A stretch of 64,000 nucleotides of DNA from NCBI GenBank assembly GCA_002840755.1, contig PHBZ01000019.1, forward strand, positions 1-64,000, written 5' to 3'. Each line of letters begins with the position of its first letter. Position 1 is the stretch's first letter. A program made the position numbers and the translations under genes. The notes below the pieces were generated by a model that worked only from the letters and a program-made list of their open reading frames with translations, was not told the DNA's origin and ran no database searches. Of the stretch, positions 1 to 9,170 are shown piece after piece. The stretch comes from Chloroflexi bacterium HGW-Chloroflexi-10 (lineage in GTDB: Bacteria > Chloroflexota > Anaerolineae > Anaerolineales > Anaerolineaceae).

Positions 1-65
1 CACAGAATCGAACTGTGGACACCACAATTTTCAGTCGTGTGCTCTACCAACTGAGCTAACTCGGC
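1..65 (-). tRNA. tRNA-Phe (GAA), cut by the window edge
   Basis: Read on the minus strand, the acceptor 5' strand GCCGAGT begins at 65. A D-arm GCTC/GAGC follows, then a 5-bp anticodon stem CACGA/TTGTG closing the loop CTGAAAA, which gives anticodon GAA (plus-strand positions 30-32). The T arm is CACAG/CTGTG around TTCGATT. The 3' acceptor strand lies outside the window. Confidence 0.93.
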
Positions 66-132
66 TTGAGTTCCGATATTCTAATCGTTCAGGGTGAGAA
101 TGTCAAGGAGGGAATTCAGTAAGAGAAAGAAG

Positions 133-1089
133 TTATTTTTTCATTCCAGCCAAAATTTCTCTGGCGGTGGAAGTGATCGATTCGCGCAGTTCGGGGGGAT
201 CGAGGATGATGACATCCGGGCTTAAGCCGAAGACAAGCATGCGGGCCAGGTCGGCGGACTCGGCCTGCAGATTGACGGTCAACCAGTTGCGATCATCAGG
301 CGTACCGTTGACGTTCCAGCGTTCCGGCATGAGCCATTGGATAACGCTAAGTTTTTCTGCGGGGATGCGAATGATGAATTTGTATTCGGTGAGGCTTTCG
401 GTGAATTCACGGATGTGGGTATGCCAGTAATCGACCAGATCGAAACCAGGCTCACGGGTGAAATGTTCATTGAGAATGGTCAGGTGTTGAATGCGCGAGA
501 CACGGTACATGCGAAAATTCTGTTCACGGCGTGCGATCAGATACCAGGTATTGGCTTTGGCGACCAGGCTGTATGGTTCCAGGGTGCGTTCCACGGGTTC
601 TGCATTTGATAAGGCGTAGTGAACCTGGATAATAATATCTTCGAACACGGCGTGCTGCAGTTCTTCCCAGAAAGGCATGGGTTGGGAATCATGCCACCAC
701 CAGACCGGATCGATATAAATGCGTTGGCGGATATTCTCGATCAGTGGTTGGTGTTGCAGGGGTAGGGCTGCCGTTAATTTGCGGTGAGAATTTTTTATGG
801 CTTCGCCCAAGCCGATTTCAGAAAAAAGCTGGTTATTGTTGTTGATAAACAAGGCCTGGATCTCTTTTTCTTTTAATCCGGTGAGGGTGGTGCGGTAGTG
901 TTGATCCAGCATGACACCGCCGCCATGCCCACCGGCGGTGTAAATGGGAACGCCGCTGAAGGAGAGGGCGTCGATATCACGCAGGATAGTGCGGCGCGAA
1001 ACCTGCAGTTCGTGCGCCAGTGCCTGGGTGGTCCATTTCTCGCGGGTTTGCAGGAGCATCAAGATTGATAATAAACGGTCGGCACGCAT
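133..1089 (-). CDS. WYL-domain HTH transcriptional regulator (DeoR/YafY type)
   Basis: About 318 residues. The N-terminus (MRADRLLSILMLLQ, then RRTILRDIDALS) is the typical winged helix of the HTH_11/DeoR type. The middle part, with TWYLIARR, fits a WYL ligand-binding domain followed by the WCX extension. The longest frame starts 17 codons earlier, but the ATG at 1089 has AAAGGAA upstream and matches the usual family start. The gene diverges from the hydrolase at 1201, and a perfect palindrome lies between them. It probably represses or activates that hydrolase and itself. The ligand is unknown. Confidence 0.88.
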   Translation of the reverse strand: MRADRLLSILMLLQTREKWTTQALAHELQVSRRTILRDIDALSFSGVPIYTAGGHGGGVMLDQHYRTTLTGLKEKEIQALFINNNNQLFSEIGLGEAIKNSHRKLTAALPLQHQPLIENIRQRIYIDPVWWWHDSQPMPFWEELQHAVFEDIIIQVHYALSNAEPVERTLEPYSLVAKANTWYLIARREQNFRMYRVSRIQHLTILNEHFTREPGFDLVDYWHTHIREFTESLTEYKFIIRIPAEKLSVIQWLMPERWNVNGTPDDRNWLTVNLQAESADLARMLVFGLSPDVIILDPPELRESITSTAREILAGMKK

Positions 1090-1111
1090 CAAAATTCCTT
1101 TGAAAATTGGT

Positions 1112-1144
1112 TGTATTGAGTGACACAAGATGTCACTCAATACA
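1112..1144. promoter_or_regulatory. Perfect 14-bp inverted repeat, likely operator of the WYL regulator
   Basis: TGTATTGAGTGACA (1112-1125) and TGTCACTCAATACA (1131-1144) are exact reverse complements separated by CAAGA. The site lies between two divergent start codons (1089 and 1201). This is the usual place for an operator of a dimeric regulator acting on both genes. Confidence 0.75.
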
Positions 1145-1200
1145 GTTTATCATGGTTCATAGAGAGTGCAAAAAAAGTAGATAGCAAAGGAGTAGAAAAC

Positions 1201-2007
1201 ATGAAAACAACAGAAAGTGGAAAAATAGAGACTGGTTTTGGCAAAGTTTATTATGAACGTGCCGGGAAGGGTGAAAAATTGATCTTCCTGCATGCCGGTT
1301 TTGTAGACAGCCGCATGTGGGATGGTCAGTGGGAAGCTTTTTCACAGCATTATGAGGTGTTTCGGTATGATTTAATTGGGTTTGGACAATCGGACCCGGC
1401 GCAGGGCAGGTTGGCTCGCAGAGACGAATTGAAGGCATTTATGGATGGTTTGGGTATTGAGCGGGCAACCCTGGTTGGATGTTCGTTAAGCGGGGAAACA
1501 GTTCTGGATTTTGCGCTGGAGCATCCGGAAAGGGTGGCAGCGCAGGTGTTGGTCTCTATGGTTCCGAGCGGTTTTGAGTTTCAGGGTGAGCCGCCTGCGG
1601 ACTTGATAGCAATGGTGTCGGCGATGATGGCAGGGGATCTGGAACAGGCGAGTGAGTATCAATTACGATTGTGGGTGGATGGACCGTTTCGCGCGCCAGA
1701 GCAAGTTGATAGCGCTGTGCGGGAGCAGGCCAGACAAATGAACCGGATATGTCTGGAAAACGGCACGTATTTTAAAGTGGAGGCCGATCCGATGAATCCA
1801 TTAGACCCTGCGGCGGTTGGCCGCCTGAAGGAAATTTCTGCACCTACTTTGATTATAGTTGGAGAGTTGGATAACCCTGAAATTCTACGGGCAGGGCGTT
1901 ATATGGCTGCTGAAATTTCCGGGGCGAGATTGATTACCATGGCGAATTGTGCACATTTACCCAATATGGAGGAGCCTGGGTTGTTTAATAAAAATATCCT
2001 ACCTTGA
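1201..2007 (+). CDS. Alpha/beta-fold hydrolase
   Basis: 268 residues from the ATG at 1201, which follows AAAGGAG; the longer upstream frame has no ribosome site and crosses the operator. The nucleophile elbow is in VGCSLSGETV, where the usual last Gly of GxSxG is Ser. The acid is probably in VGELDNPE and the catalytic His in NCAHLPNMEEP. An oxyanion-hole region (FLHAGFVDSRMW) and the DLIGFGQS strand are also present. The C-terminus stops soon after the His segment, a little shorter than many relatives. Substrate cannot be read from sequence; an esterase or C-C hydrolase is possible. Probably controlled by the divergent WYL regulator. Confidence 0.88.
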   Translation: MKTTESGKIETGFGKVYYERAGKGEKLIFLHAGFVDSRMWDGQWEAFSQHYEVFRYDLIGFGQSDPAQGRLARRDELKAFMDGLGIERATLVGCSLSGETVLDFALEHPERVAAQVLVSMVPSGFEFQGEPPADLIAMVSAMMAGDLEQASEYQLRLWVDGPFRAPEQVDSAVREQARQMNRICLENGTYFKVEADPMNPLDPAAVGRLKEISAPTLIIVGELDNPEILRAGRYMAAEISGARLITMANCAHLPNMEEPGLFNKNILP

Positions 2008-2045
2008 TTTTTTATTAAACAGTTGACTCTAGAAAGCAAGGATAG

Positions 2046-2092
2046 AAAAGGATTGGCAGATACTCCATCATGGTAACCCAGCCAATCCTTTT
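2046..2092. terminator. Bidirectional intrinsic terminator
   Basis: AAAAGGATTGGC (2046-2057) pairs exactly with GCCAATCCTTTT (2081-2092). T runs are present on both strands. It separates the converging hydrolase and nucleotidyltransferase genes. Confidence 0.8.
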
Positions 2093-2641
2093 TTAGCATG
2101 GTAAGACGTTTTCTTCATCTCTTTCTACATAGGCTGCGTAGTCCGCAGGAATGGGGAGTTGGAAGTGCTGGCAGAGATTTTTTACGTCTTTGTAGTCGTT
2201 TTCGTCGATGGGGTAACCGGTGTGAAACTGGACAAGCCAGGCAGGTGTGATGCAACGGACAGGAAAGCCAAGAATGTTACCGCGGCCGTTGAGTGAATCC
2301 AAGGGGTAGGGTACGCCAAAGATGAGTTTGCCTTCTGAATCGAAAGTAAAAGAATGAAAATCGATCAGGTGGCCATGGGCATCCCCCATGACGAAGTTAC
2401 AATCGCGTTGATCATTCGTGGGTACATCCGCATAGCCGCGGGTTTCGAGTAAAGTGCGGATTTTGGGAACATCTTTATGCTCGATAGCAATATCCAGATC
2501 ATTATGTGGGCGGGTTTGTTGGCCTAATAAGGCGTCCACTGCCCAGCCGCCGTCGATGACGACCTCAATATTGTTTTGGTTAAGCAATTGAACAAACGCA
2601 ATGACATCGTTTGCGGTCATTGTAGGTAGAATTTTTTGCAT
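2093..2641 (-). CDS. Nucleotidyltransferase, aminoglycoside/lincosamide-modifying-like
   Basis: 182 residues from the ATG at 2641, preceded by GAGGA; the longest frame adds 24 unlikely residues. The NTase core is GGWAVDALLG followed by DLDIAI, the GG...DxD pattern of the aminoglycoside adenylyltransferase-like family. A further acidic residue is in HLIDFHSF. Family members transfer AMP to aminoglycosides or lincosamides, but many chromosomal homologues have no known substrate, so resistance should not be assumed. The gene is monocistronic between a terminator and the SWIM gene. Confidence 0.8.
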   Translation of the reverse strand: MQKILPTMTANDVIAFVQLLNQNNIEVVIDGGWAVDALLGQQTRPHNDLDIAIEHKDVPKIRTLLETRGYADVPTNDQRDCNFVMGDAHGHLIDFHSFTFDSEGKLIFGVPYPLDSLNGRGNILGFPVRCITPAWLVQFHTGYPIDENDYKDVKNLCQHFQLPIPADYAAYVERDEENVLPC

Positions 2642-2775
2642 GGAATCCTCGAATGAGAATAGATATGAGTTAAAAATATGAAATACGCATAGCGTATTTT
2701 GATACGACTTCACGATGCGACCGGGGATGATTTAATTTAGCAGAGCCCGATACTCATATTTTCCTCGCATGAATT

Positions 2776-4092
2776 CTATTCTTCATCGGCATTGGTGGGG
2801 GTGGTACTGGTGGAGTCGGCGTAGGCAATTAGGATAGCAAACTGGCTGATAGAGTTGTAGGCTTCTTCCAGTTGTCCCTGGAGAGTGAGCTGAGATGCGA
2901 CTTCGGGTTCACCAAGGCGCTTGAGCAGCGGTTGGGGAATATGGGGCATGCGGACGCGCACATTGACATCATTCAATTCCACGCCGGCAGACCAGAAGCC
3001 TTCCAGAGTTTCCGGGAAGCGCAGCGGTTCAGGCAGGCTTTGGCGGGTGCCATTTTCGCTTGGAATGCTTGCCATTACCACTTCTGCACCACGGCGTTGG
3101 CGCAAGGCTTCCATGATCTGGTCCTGTGAACGGCCGCGCATGCGGAAGAGCAGAAAGGGATCCTCATCAAAGCGATCGCCGAGAATGTAATATGTTGCGG
3201 CAATGTGTTTGCATGGGGACACTTTGTCCGGGCAGGTGCATTTGTTTTGCAGGTCTATGGTGCGGGTGGGGAATAGGCTAACACCAGCCGCTGAAAAGAC
3301 ATCCTCAATATCCGGGGGCATTTCACCGGCCAATAGGCGGGCTACGTAAAGGGCTTTATCTGCCAGCAGGTCAAATACTTTTTCCCACTGCTTGGTATTA
3401 AAAGGCGCCAATTGAATGGTAACGCGATAGGGTTTCATGCGTGATCCCTGGACACGGGCGAGCACACCGCCTTTGATCTCTTCCATCGAGACGATTTGAC
3501 CGATACGGGCATAATGCTGCCCACGGGTAAGACGCACGCCCTGCATGAGATGCTCCAACGATTCGAGCCAATGGCGCGCCCACCAGTTTTTGGCAAACTC
3601 ACCGCGTTGGGAGCGGGTTTGAACGCCGCTATCCGTATGGCGCGGGTTCATGCCCCAGGGACTGCTCTCCGTGTTTTCGCCATTGCGAGTGGCGTAATTT
3701 TCCTGAGGTAGCCGTTTTTCGTTTTGCCCGTTTTGATTGTTGTAACGCGGCTGCTGGTTTTGTCCGTTGCTCTGGCGCTGCTGATTAGGCTGATTTTGGC
3801 TGTACCGTTGACCGTTGGATTGGTTCTGAGGGTTTTGGGGTTGGTTGAGCTGGCTGGCGGCACGGCCGCGGCTGCTCTGGTTACGCGGCTGGTTATTGCG
3901 CTGTTGCTGCTGCCCGCCCTGAGGTTGGGTACGATTGGGATTGTGTGGCCCACGCTGGCTGCGCGGACGCCCTGAAGAACGCCGCTGCTGCTGCTGCTGA
4001 GCATTTGCTTTTGGTCCTTGCTCAGCAGATTCTGGCGTTTGAGATTTTTCTTCCGGTGTTTCCGGCTTGGGAATGCGTTCTGTTTCTTCCAT
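2776..4092 (-). CDS. SWIM zinc-finger protein, partner of the SNF2 helicase
   Basis: 438 residues. Residues about 10-160 are low complexity, rich in Q, N, R, S and P, and probably disordered. The ordered C-terminal half carries the SWIM motif C-x-C-x7-C-x-H (CTCPDKVSPCKH, near residue 285). SWIM domains bind nucleic acid or protein. The start at 4092 lies 10 bp after the helicase stop codon, and the AGGA ribosome site overlaps that stop, so the two genes are transcribed and probably translated together. The longer frame upstream would overlap the helicase and was rejected. The exact role is unknown; the tight pairing suggests a complex with the helicase. Confidence 0.88.
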   Translation of the reverse strand: MEETERIPKPETPEEKSQTPESAEQGPKANAQQQQQRRSSGRPRSQRGPHNPNRTQPQGGQQQQRNNQPRNQSSRGRAASQLNQPQNPQNQSNGQRYSQNQPNQQRQSNGQNQQPRYNNQNGQNEKRLPQENYATRNGENTESSPWGMNPRHTDSGVQTRSQRGEFAKNWWARHWLESLEHLMQGVRLTRGQHYARIGQIVSMEEIKGGVLARVQGSRMKPYRVTIQLAPFNTKQWEKVFDLLADKALYVARLLAGEMPPDIEDVFSAAGVSLFPTRTIDLQNKCTCPDKVSPCKHIAATYYILGDRFDEDPFLLFRMRGRSQDQIMEALRQRRGAEVVMASIPSENGTRQSLPEPLRFPETLEGFWSAGVELNDVNVRVRMPHIPQPLLKRLGEPEVASQLTLQGQLEEAYNSISQFAILIAYADSTSTTPTNADEE

Positions 4093-4102
4093 TGGAAATT
4101 TC

Positions 4103-7100
4103 CTAATCCTGGTAGCGCAGACGTACCAGATCCTGCAGTTCTTCTGTCGAAAGATCGGTGATCCAGTTTTCACCTGCGCCGATAATTGATTCGGCCAGGC
4201 CTTTCTTGGATTCAATCATCTCGTCAATACGTTCTTCCAATGTGCCTACGGTCACAAATTTGTGGACCTGGACATTGCGGTTCTGGCCGATACGGAAGGC
4301 GCGATCGGTAGCCTGATCTTCCACTGCCGGGTTCCACCAACGATCAAAATGGATGACGTGGTTGGCACGGGTCAGATTCAGACCAATGCCGCCAGCTTTG
4401 AGGGAGAGAATGAAGATTTGAGGCCCATGTTCTTCTTCCATGAAGCGCATGACCATCTGGTCGCGCATTTTGGCAGGGGTGCTACCATACAGGAAGAGTG
4501 CCTGGCTGTTGAGATTGGCGGGTAAGTAAGCGTTGAGCAATTTGCCCATTTCGGCATATTGGGTGAAGATAAGCACGCGATCACCCACAGCTACGATTTC
4601 TTCCAGCATTTCAACGAGACGTTTCAGTTTACCGGAGCGATTTTCCATTTCTGCAACCGGTGGTACCCTGCCATTGATTTTTTGCAGGTATTGTAACGGG
4701 TGATTACAGATTTGTTTGAGCTTGGTGAGCATGGCCAGCACCAATCCCTGGCGTTCTATACCTTCACTGCCGGCAATCTTTTCCATAACATCATTAACCA
4801 CTGCCTGATAAAGGCTGGCCTGTTCTTCTGTAAGTGTGCAGTACGCTTTAACCTCAATTTTTTGAGGTAGGTCGGTGATAACGTTCGGATCGGTTTTGAC
4901 ACGGCGCAGGAGGAAGGGAGAAACCAAGCTCTTGAGCTGATTGGTGGCATCCCTGTCGCGGAAGCGTTCAATAGGAATGGAAAATTCACGACGGAAGCGG
5001 TCTCTTACCCCCAGGTAACCAGGGTTGAGGAATTGCATGATTGACCAAAGTTCCATCAGGCGGTTTTCCACCGGGGTACCGGTCAACGCAAAGCGGAAGC
5101 CGGCCTGCAGATTGCGCGCCGATTGGGTTTGCTTGGCCATTGGATTTTTGATATTTTGAGCCTCATCCAGAATGACGCCAAACCAGCGGATGGATTGCAG
5201 TTCTTCGGCATCCTGGCGCAGCAATGGATAACTGGTGATGATCAGCTCGTTTTCTTTGCAGACCTGGATCAGTTCTTTGCCGCGCAGACGGCCTGGTCCC
5301 TGGTGTTTATGAATTTTGATGCTTGGAGCAAAACGTTGAGCTTCACGCTGCCAGTTGGTTACCACCGAGGTGGGGCATATCAACAGGATAGGGCCGGGTA
5401 ATTTGTCTCCGTAGGATTCTTTTTCGTGTAAGATTAAGGCCAGCGCCTGGATAGTTTTACCCAGACCCATGTCATCAGCCAGAATAGCACCCAATCCCCA
5501 ACGGCGGAAGAAAGATAACCAGGAGAATCCATATTTTTGATACGGACGCAGGGTACCGGTAAGGGTGAGCGGCTGCGGCAGGAGGATCATTTTTTCATGG
5601 TCTTCCAGACCTTCCAACCATTCTTTAACCCAGCCATCGGCATCCACACCGTCGATTGGCAGACCTTCAACACCAGCCTGCCCACCCAGTGCGTACTGCG
5701 CGGCTTGAAGGAGGCCCATCTGACCTTCCTGTCCCTGGGCATCCCAGAACCGACGGGCGGCGGTTACCTGTTCATTGTCCAATTGGACCCATTTACCGTT
5801 TAATTGCACCAGGGGTTCATTCAGTGAGGCCAATGCTTCAAATTCGGCACGGGTGAGTCGGGTTTTTCCGATGGAGAGTTCCCACTTATAATTCACCAAT
5901 GCATTCAGGTTCAAGGAGCGTGCGGTTATGCGTTGGGGAGCCTGGCTGGTAGCGGGGGTTAATTGCAAGCGCACACCCAGGCGCGCACCACTGGTATCCC
6001 ACCAATAGGGTGGCAAAATACCAAAACCAGCTTCTTCCAATAAGGGGGTCGTTTCACGCAGGAAATGATAAGCTTCATGCGTATTGATTTCTCCACCGGT
6101 GGGGTAGCGGGTTTGCAGGCTGGGAATGATTGGTTCAAAATGGCGGGTTACATAACCCAGGCCCATTAATAATTTTTCCTGTGGATATTCGCAGCGTTTA
6201 CCGTCCACCATAAGAATGGCAGTGCGGGTGTTCCAGATTTGTTCTGCGGGGATCAGGAGTGAGGGATCGTCGCGGGATTGTAACAGGTAGCGGATTTTCC
6301 AATCGGATGTTTCCGGAGAATCAATCTGATTCTCCGGAGCCACTAATTGGAATGCAACGCGGAAGTAATTATCTCCAGCGGCCTGCAGGTTACGCATCCA
6401 GGCACGGATGCTACTATGCAAAGCAGTAGCCTGCACAGCTGAGACACGGATGCTGGCATCTGATGTAAAGAGAGCCTTCATCCAGGCTTCAAATGAGGAG
6501 GGATTTTCGGGGATGAGCCGAATAGCTTCCGAACCGCTGCCCCAGGCACGCGCCAGGGCATCACACATGGTCAGGAAAAAGCTATCCAATAAGGCACGGG
6601 CAGGCGGCAGAGAGCCCGGATAGATGCGATCACCATGCAATGATTCTGCCCGGCAAGCCGGCGGCATGGATCTGACCAGTTTGGCAATACGCGGACCGTC
6701 TTCCTTACCATCCAGAACCGGCTGCCACCGGGCGTGAAAAGAATCCCTGGTTGGCGTGACCGGCACCATGATCGGCAAAATCTTCTGATCGGAGAGAATT
6801 TCCAGAACAATACCGCAGACATTTTGCCAATAAATGGCATCTTCTCCGAGGATGAAATCAATCTGGCTGCTTTCCTTGGGTAAATTGATTAAGACACTGA
6901 AAGCAGTACTTGCTGGCAGCCATAAGCCATCCACGCGCCAGGGTGCCAGGAAAGGAGGCGTTTCGATATCCAGCTCCCAAATGTGGTTTAATTCCGGGGA
7001 AGGGATTGGACCGGTACGGGTGGAAGGCATGTGCAGCGTGACCAGGTTGGGTTGGGCATTTTCCAGGGGAGTGCCAATGCCAATGCGGTCGCGGATGATA

Positions 7101-7264
7101 TCCGGCATTAAACTGTAGGGATGTTCCTGCGGTCTGGGGGTGGATGGAATTTCGCCTTCCCAATAAGGCGGCGCGGGACTTTCATCCGTTTCAGCCCAAA
7201 ACAAAATACCGCCTGGATCAGTCGGTTTACGAGGTGGTTGCCAATGCGTATGTAATACCCACAT
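4103..7264 (-). CDS. SNF2-family DEAD/DEAH helicase
   Basis: 1053 residues. The N-terminal ~500 residues resemble the accessory region of bacterial SNF2 proteins. The ATPase core begins near residue 590 with ADDMGLGKTIQA (Walker A), then DEAQNIKN (motif II, near 700) and ALTGTPVENRL (motif III). The second RecA lobe includes LKAGGIGLNLTRA and HFDRWWNPAVEDQATDR, then FRIGQ (motifs V and VI, near 980). Such proteins are double-stranded DNA translocases that remodel protein-DNA complexes. The SWIM gene follows directly. No clear Shine-Dalgarno is seen before the ATG at 7264, but the N-terminus MWVLHTHW looks like the family start. A general DNA-transaction role is most likely. Confidence 0.93.
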   Translation of the reverse strand: MWVLHTHWQPPRKPTDPGGILFWAETDESPAPPYWEGEIPSTPRPQEHPYSLMPDIIRDRIGIGTPLENAQPNLVTLHMPSTRTGPIPSPELNHIWELDIETPPFLAPWRVDGLWLPASTAFSVLINLPKESSQIDFILGEDAIYWQNVCGIVLEILSDQKILPIMVPVTPTRDSFHARWQPVLDGKEDGPRIAKLVRSMPPACRAESLHGDRIYPGSLPPARALLDSFFLTMCDALARAWGSGSEAIRLIPENPSSFEAWMKALFTSDASIRVSAVQATALHSSIRAWMRNLQAAGDNYFRVAFQLVAPENQIDSPETSDWKIRYLLQSRDDPSLLIPAEQIWNTRTAILMVDGKRCEYPQEKLLMGLGYVTRHFEPIIPSLQTRYPTGGEINTHEAYHFLRETTPLLEEAGFGILPPYWWDTSGARLGVRLQLTPATSQAPQRITARSLNLNALVNYKWELSIGKTRLTRAEFEALASLNEPLVQLNGKWVQLDNEQVTAARRFWDAQGQEGQMGLLQAAQYALGGQAGVEGLPIDGVDADGWVKEWLEGLEDHEKMILLPQPLTLTGTLRPYQKYGFSWLSFFRRWGLGAILADDMGLGKTIQALALILHEKESYGDKLPGPILLICPTSVVTNWQREAQRFAPSIKIHKHQGPGRLRGKELIQVCKENELIITSYPLLRQDAEELQSIRWFGVILDEAQNIKNPMAKQTQSARNLQAGFRFALTGTPVENRLMELWSIMQFLNPGYLGVRDRFRREFSIPIERFRDRDATNQLKSLVSPFLLRRVKTDPNVITDLPQKIEVKAYCTLTEEQASLYQAVVNDVMEKIAGSEGIERQGLVLAMLTKLKQICNHPLQYLQKINGRVPPVAEMENRSGKLKRLVEMLEEIVAVGDRVLIFTQYAEMGKLLNAYLPANLNSQALFLYGSTPAKMRDQMVMRFMEEEHGPQIFILSLKAGGIGLNLTRANHVIHFDRWWNPAVEDQATDRAFRIGQNRNVQVHKFVTVGTLEERIDEMIESKKGLAESIIGAGENWITDLSTEELQDLVRLRYQD

Positions 7265-7958
7265 AGGATTTTATGAAGAAATAATTCCCTTTCGTCGCCG
7301 AAGCTTGTGCCGCGGCTGTGGATCAAACAGTAAAGATCAGATTCCTGGATCGATTCATAACTAAATTGGACACCCACCTTCCACTTTTTTGTGACCGGTT
7401 AACCAAAAAGTAAAGGCGGACAACCACAATTTGAACTCATGCCGCGGAAATTGTTGTTCCGGACAAGAGATTTCAGAGTTGGACTATGGAATTAATTGTA
7501 AGATATCAATCAAACAGAGGGTTTCCTTTAGTCCCCATGCAGAGTAAATCCTGATACATCAACCAACAACCAAGGATGATATTCACCCTGTAGTCCGGTC
7601 TGTTGTTTTTATGCGGGTTCCGTGGAAAAATGGGGATTTTCTGGGATCGGGATGTTGTGGCCGATCAACAGTGAACCATTGGAACCTGATCAGGAAATGT
7701 GCCATCCAATCATGTGACCAGTTAACCTTATTTTACCATGTTTTGGGGAATGTCAAGTTAAATATTGTGAAAAAGAATGTGCAGCTTGCAGAGAAGTTTT
7801 TTATCCAGTGTGTTTAAGCATGTGCGGTATGATGCTCAAAGATTTTCCGATGTTTGAGGTGGTTTGTTAAAAAGATAACTTTATTCGCGCCTCTCATGAA
7901 GAAAGAGTGTGACAGGTGGGTAATGACGAATTACAGAAAGGATAGACGGAGTGTGTGT
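7265..7958. other. Non-coding stretch with inverted and direct repeats
   Basis: No convincing gene in about 690 bp. It contains an imperfect inverted repeat (arms near 7417-7432 and 7448-7461) and a 14-bp direct repeat with one mismatch (7391-7404 and 7714-7727, GTGACC[G/A]GTTAACC). I looked for RNase P, tmRNA, 6S and SRP RNA signatures and did not see them. Confidence 0.5.
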
Positions 7959-8252
7959 TCAGACACGGGTATATTTGGCATGCACCTTAAATTCGTTGTG
8001 GTGCGGGGTGGTTCCAGCATTGCAGAACAAGTCATAACAGATACTAGTAATTTTTTGTTCCTGAGCTTCTTTGTAGGCAGCGTGGCTTTTCCAGGTGGTG
8101 ATAATTTGCCAGAGTTTGGGTTCTCCCTGACATTGGATTAACGTTGAGCTTAAGATTCCTTGGGGAGGATGTTTAATGACCTGTTCAAACGAGCTTTCCA
8201 ATCCTCGCCAGTTTTCATCAGCAACCCTGCCAGATAAAATGGTAACGTACAC
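7959..8252 (-). CDS. Antibiotic biosynthesis monooxygenase (ABM)-like small protein
   Basis: 97 residues if translation begins at the GTG at 8252, which follows AAAGGAGGG with ideal spacing; a GTG seven codons upstream has no such site. The protein starts YVTILSGRVADENW and contains WQIITTWKSHAAY, the strand pattern of ABM-like ferredoxin-fold dimers. Members are monooxygenases or heme/quinone-related proteins, and many are uncharacterised. It is a single gene between non-coding stretches. No catalytic function can be assigned. Confidence 0.72.
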   Translation of the reverse strand: MYVTILSGRVADENWRGLESSFEQVIKHPPQGILSSTLIQCQGEPKLWQIITTWKSHAAYKEAQEQKITSICYDLFCNAGTTPHHNEFKVHAKYTRV

Positions 8253-8348
8253 GCTGCCCTCCTTTCTGTACACCTTGTCCGCAGCAGCGGCGGATAAGTT
8301 TTATGAGCCTATCTTTATCATACACAATTATGGAGGGATTTTGTAGTG

Positions 8349-8435
8349 AAAAAAGTAAGCAGGAATCAGAAATTTGTTATCAAGAATCAGGTGATCGGGA
8401 ATTAACAATTTCCCGACCACCTGATTCCTGTTTCA
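8349..8435. repeat. Dispersed CAGGAAT-type repeat folded as a long hairpin
   Basis: Contains AGCAGGAATCAG followed by a nearly perfect ~20-bp inverted repeat (AATCAGGTGATCGGGAA against TTCCCGACCACCTGATT). It lies just after the sdhB stop codon (minus strand) and may act as its terminator. Related units are at about 32396, 37943, 47345 and 57511. Confidence 0.6.
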
Positions 8436-8444
8436 CTGATCCTC

Positions 8445-9155
8445 CTACTCCAACTTCCCGGTCTGAATGGCTTGTTTGACTTCGGCAATTGCTTTGGTGA
8501 TTTCGATATCGCGTGGGCAGGCTTCAGTGCAGTTAAAGGCTGTGCGGCAGCGCCAGACGCCCATCTGGTCGTTGAGTACTTCCAGACGTGGACTCGCAGC
8601 ATTATCGCGACTGTCGTAGATGAATCGATGAGCGTTGACAATGGCAGCAGGGCCAACATAGCTGCCATTGGACCAGAAGGAGGGGCAAGAGGTGGTGCAG
8701 GCGGCGCAAAGTATACATTTGGTGGTGTCATCGAAACGTTCGCGCTGCTGCGGACTTTGCAGACGTTCTTTGCCGTCCGCTGGGATAGGATCATCATTAA
8801 CAAAATAAGGCATTACCGAACGAAAATGGGCAAAGAATGGCTCCATGTCCACAATCAGATCGGCTAATACCGGCAACCCGAGGATGGGTTCCACGGTTAT
8901 GTCACTGCTATTGAGATCTTTTACCAATATTTTGCAAGCCAGGGCATTGCGACCATTAATGCGCATGGCATCCGAGCCGCAGACACCATGAGCGCATGAA
9001 CGCCGGTAGGCCAGGTTTGGGTCTGAATCGGCACGCACTTGTTCCAATACATCCAACACGCGATCATTGGGGTCAACTTCCATTACGTAGGTATCAAAAT
9101 GGGGTTTATGACCGGATTGAGGCTGGTAACGGAAAACCTTGAGGTTGATTTGCAT
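8445..9155 (-). CDS. sdhB: Succinate dehydrogenase iron-sulfur subunit
   Basis: 236 residues, normal family length. The N-terminal [2Fe-2S] site is SCAHGVCGSDAM with a distal Cys in NALAC; Asp replaces the third Cys, as in E. coli SdhB. The C-terminal domain has CILCAACTTSCP for the [4Fe-4S] cluster and CRTAFNCTEACP for the [3Fe-4S] cluster. It passes electrons from SdhA to quinone at the membrane anchor. Last gene of the sdhCDAB operon; it starts 15 bp after sdhA behind AAAGGAA. Confidence 0.96.
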   Translation of the reverse strand: MQINLKVFRYQPQSGHKPHFDTYVMEVDPNDRVLDVLEQVRADSDPNLAYRRSCAHGVCGSDAMRINGRNALACKILVKDLNSSDITVEPILGLPVLADLIVDMEPFFAHFRSVMPYFVNDDPIPADGKERLQSPQQRERFDDTTKCILCAACTTSCPSFWSNGSYVGPAAIVNAHRFIYDSRDNAASPRLEVLNDQMGVWRCRTAFNCTEACPRDIEITKAIAEVKQAIQTGKLE

Positions 9156-9170
9156 GGTGGCGTTCCTTTC

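Noticed and set aside
2093..2641. Calling the nucleotidyltransferase an antibiotic resistance gene
   Set aside because: Family match is to the fold only; substrate cannot be told from sequence and no mobile element is near.
7611..7817. 68-codon frame in the long gap
   Set aside because: Composition and lack of a ribosome site suggest chance.
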